13,665 bases of DNA from Candidatus Fermentibacterota bacterium (GTDB lineage: Bacteria; JAFGKV01): assembly GCA_016928395.1 (NCBI GenBank), contig JAFGKV010000026.1:1-13665 (forward strand), given 5' to 3'. The first letter of the stretch is position 1, and each line of letters opens with the position of its first letter. The notes beneath the pieces were generated by a model. It did not search any database. It saw only the letters and a program-made list of their open reading frames with translations, and had not been told where the DNA came from. Of the stretch, positions 13,485 to 13,665 are shown one piece after another. The translations under genes were made by a program, and so were the position numbers.

Positions 13485-13665
13485 GGCATTCCTCGACATA
13501 CGCGCCCCACCTATCGACAATCCAATACGAGCTGTCCGAATCGTCAAGGCCGCAGAGAGCCTGCGCGGCTACGGCCCATCGTCTCGCAGAATACGGGTCT
13601 TTGCCCGGCGGAACGATGGGCGTGGAAGACCACCCGCTGAGCGTCGATCGCCATCACTATTCTAA
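13485..13665 (-). other. Upstream region of the kinase gene, to the window edge
   Basis: 181 bp with no recognised gene. A minus-strand frame open from the window edge ends at TGA 13546-13544 (about 40 codons, no family signature); it might be the tail of an upstream gene or chance. A TTGACG hexamer at 13547-13542 could be a -35, but no good -10 is at proper spacing. Confidence 0.25.

Noticed and set aside
13542-13547. TTGACG as -35 of a kinase promoter
   Set aside because: The hexamer is good but there is no acceptable -10 at 16-18 nt spacing.
12663-13640. A 325-codon plus-strand frame opposite the histidine kinase
   Set aside because: No domain signature, biased composition, and it is antisense to the membrane and HisKA portions of the kinase, which are unambiguous.

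Overview
This is a G+C-rich bacterial chromosome segment in which every recognisable protein gene lies on the minus strand, so transcription runs from high to low coordinates. The proteins include ferredoxin-domain MinD ATPases, a NifX-type metallocluster protein, small DUF5320-type Gly-rich proteins, a radical SAM enzyme and HD-domain proteins. This set points to an anaerobic or anaerobe-derived bacterium. The phylum cannot be fixed from this window. No rRNA, tRNA, CRISPR array or insertion sequence was seen.

Four transcription units, in the order they are transcribed. (1) 13484-10523: a membrane hybrid histidine kinase overlapping a response regulator with an HD-GYP domain, a two-component pair expected to control cyclic-di-GMP breakdown. 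(2) 10396-9203: DNA polymerase IV (dinB), standing alone. (3) 8844-6290: a 43-codon fragment of peptide deformylase that keeps the HEVDH motif, translationally overlapped with a radical SAM protein carrying a C-terminal winged helix, then a histidine-rich membrane protein (4-nt overlap), then a soluble HD-domain hydrolase. (4) 5850-168: two DUF5320-type genes (one an in-frame tandem fusion with a second ribosome-binding site inside it, one a small zinc ribbon with an 18-bp coding repeat), a head-to-tail fusion of two ferredoxin-bearing MinD-like ATPases, a NifX domain fused through a Gly/Met-rich linker to a 2[4Fe-4S] ferredoxin, a DUF89 metal-dependent phosphatase-like protein, and a DUF4213/DUF364 'heavy-metal chelation' protein.

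Unit 4 is the most interesting. Its core (NifX-type protein plus paired MinD-type ATPases) resembles the orange-protein (ORP) locus of Desulfovibrio, whose NifX-family protein carries a Mo-Cu cluster. Here the ATPases are fused, the cluster protein has gained its own ferredoxin, and several small metal-binding-looking proteins are attached. The likely theme is assembly, carriage or regulation of a metallocluster, but the substrate is not shown by the sequence.

Structure outside the genes: at all four transcription-unit ends the stop codon lies inside or against an inverted repeat with no T-tract, suggesting a common style of termination or 3'-end protection. Other inverted repeats lie between genes of unit 4 and in its 439-bp leader, and a perfect 8-bp hairpin sits in the linker joining the two fused ATPases. 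The leader also holds, on the opposite strand, a 32-codon Cys/His-rich reading frame of doubtful status. Unit 3 has a credible -35/-10 pair and two mutually exclusive leader hairpins.
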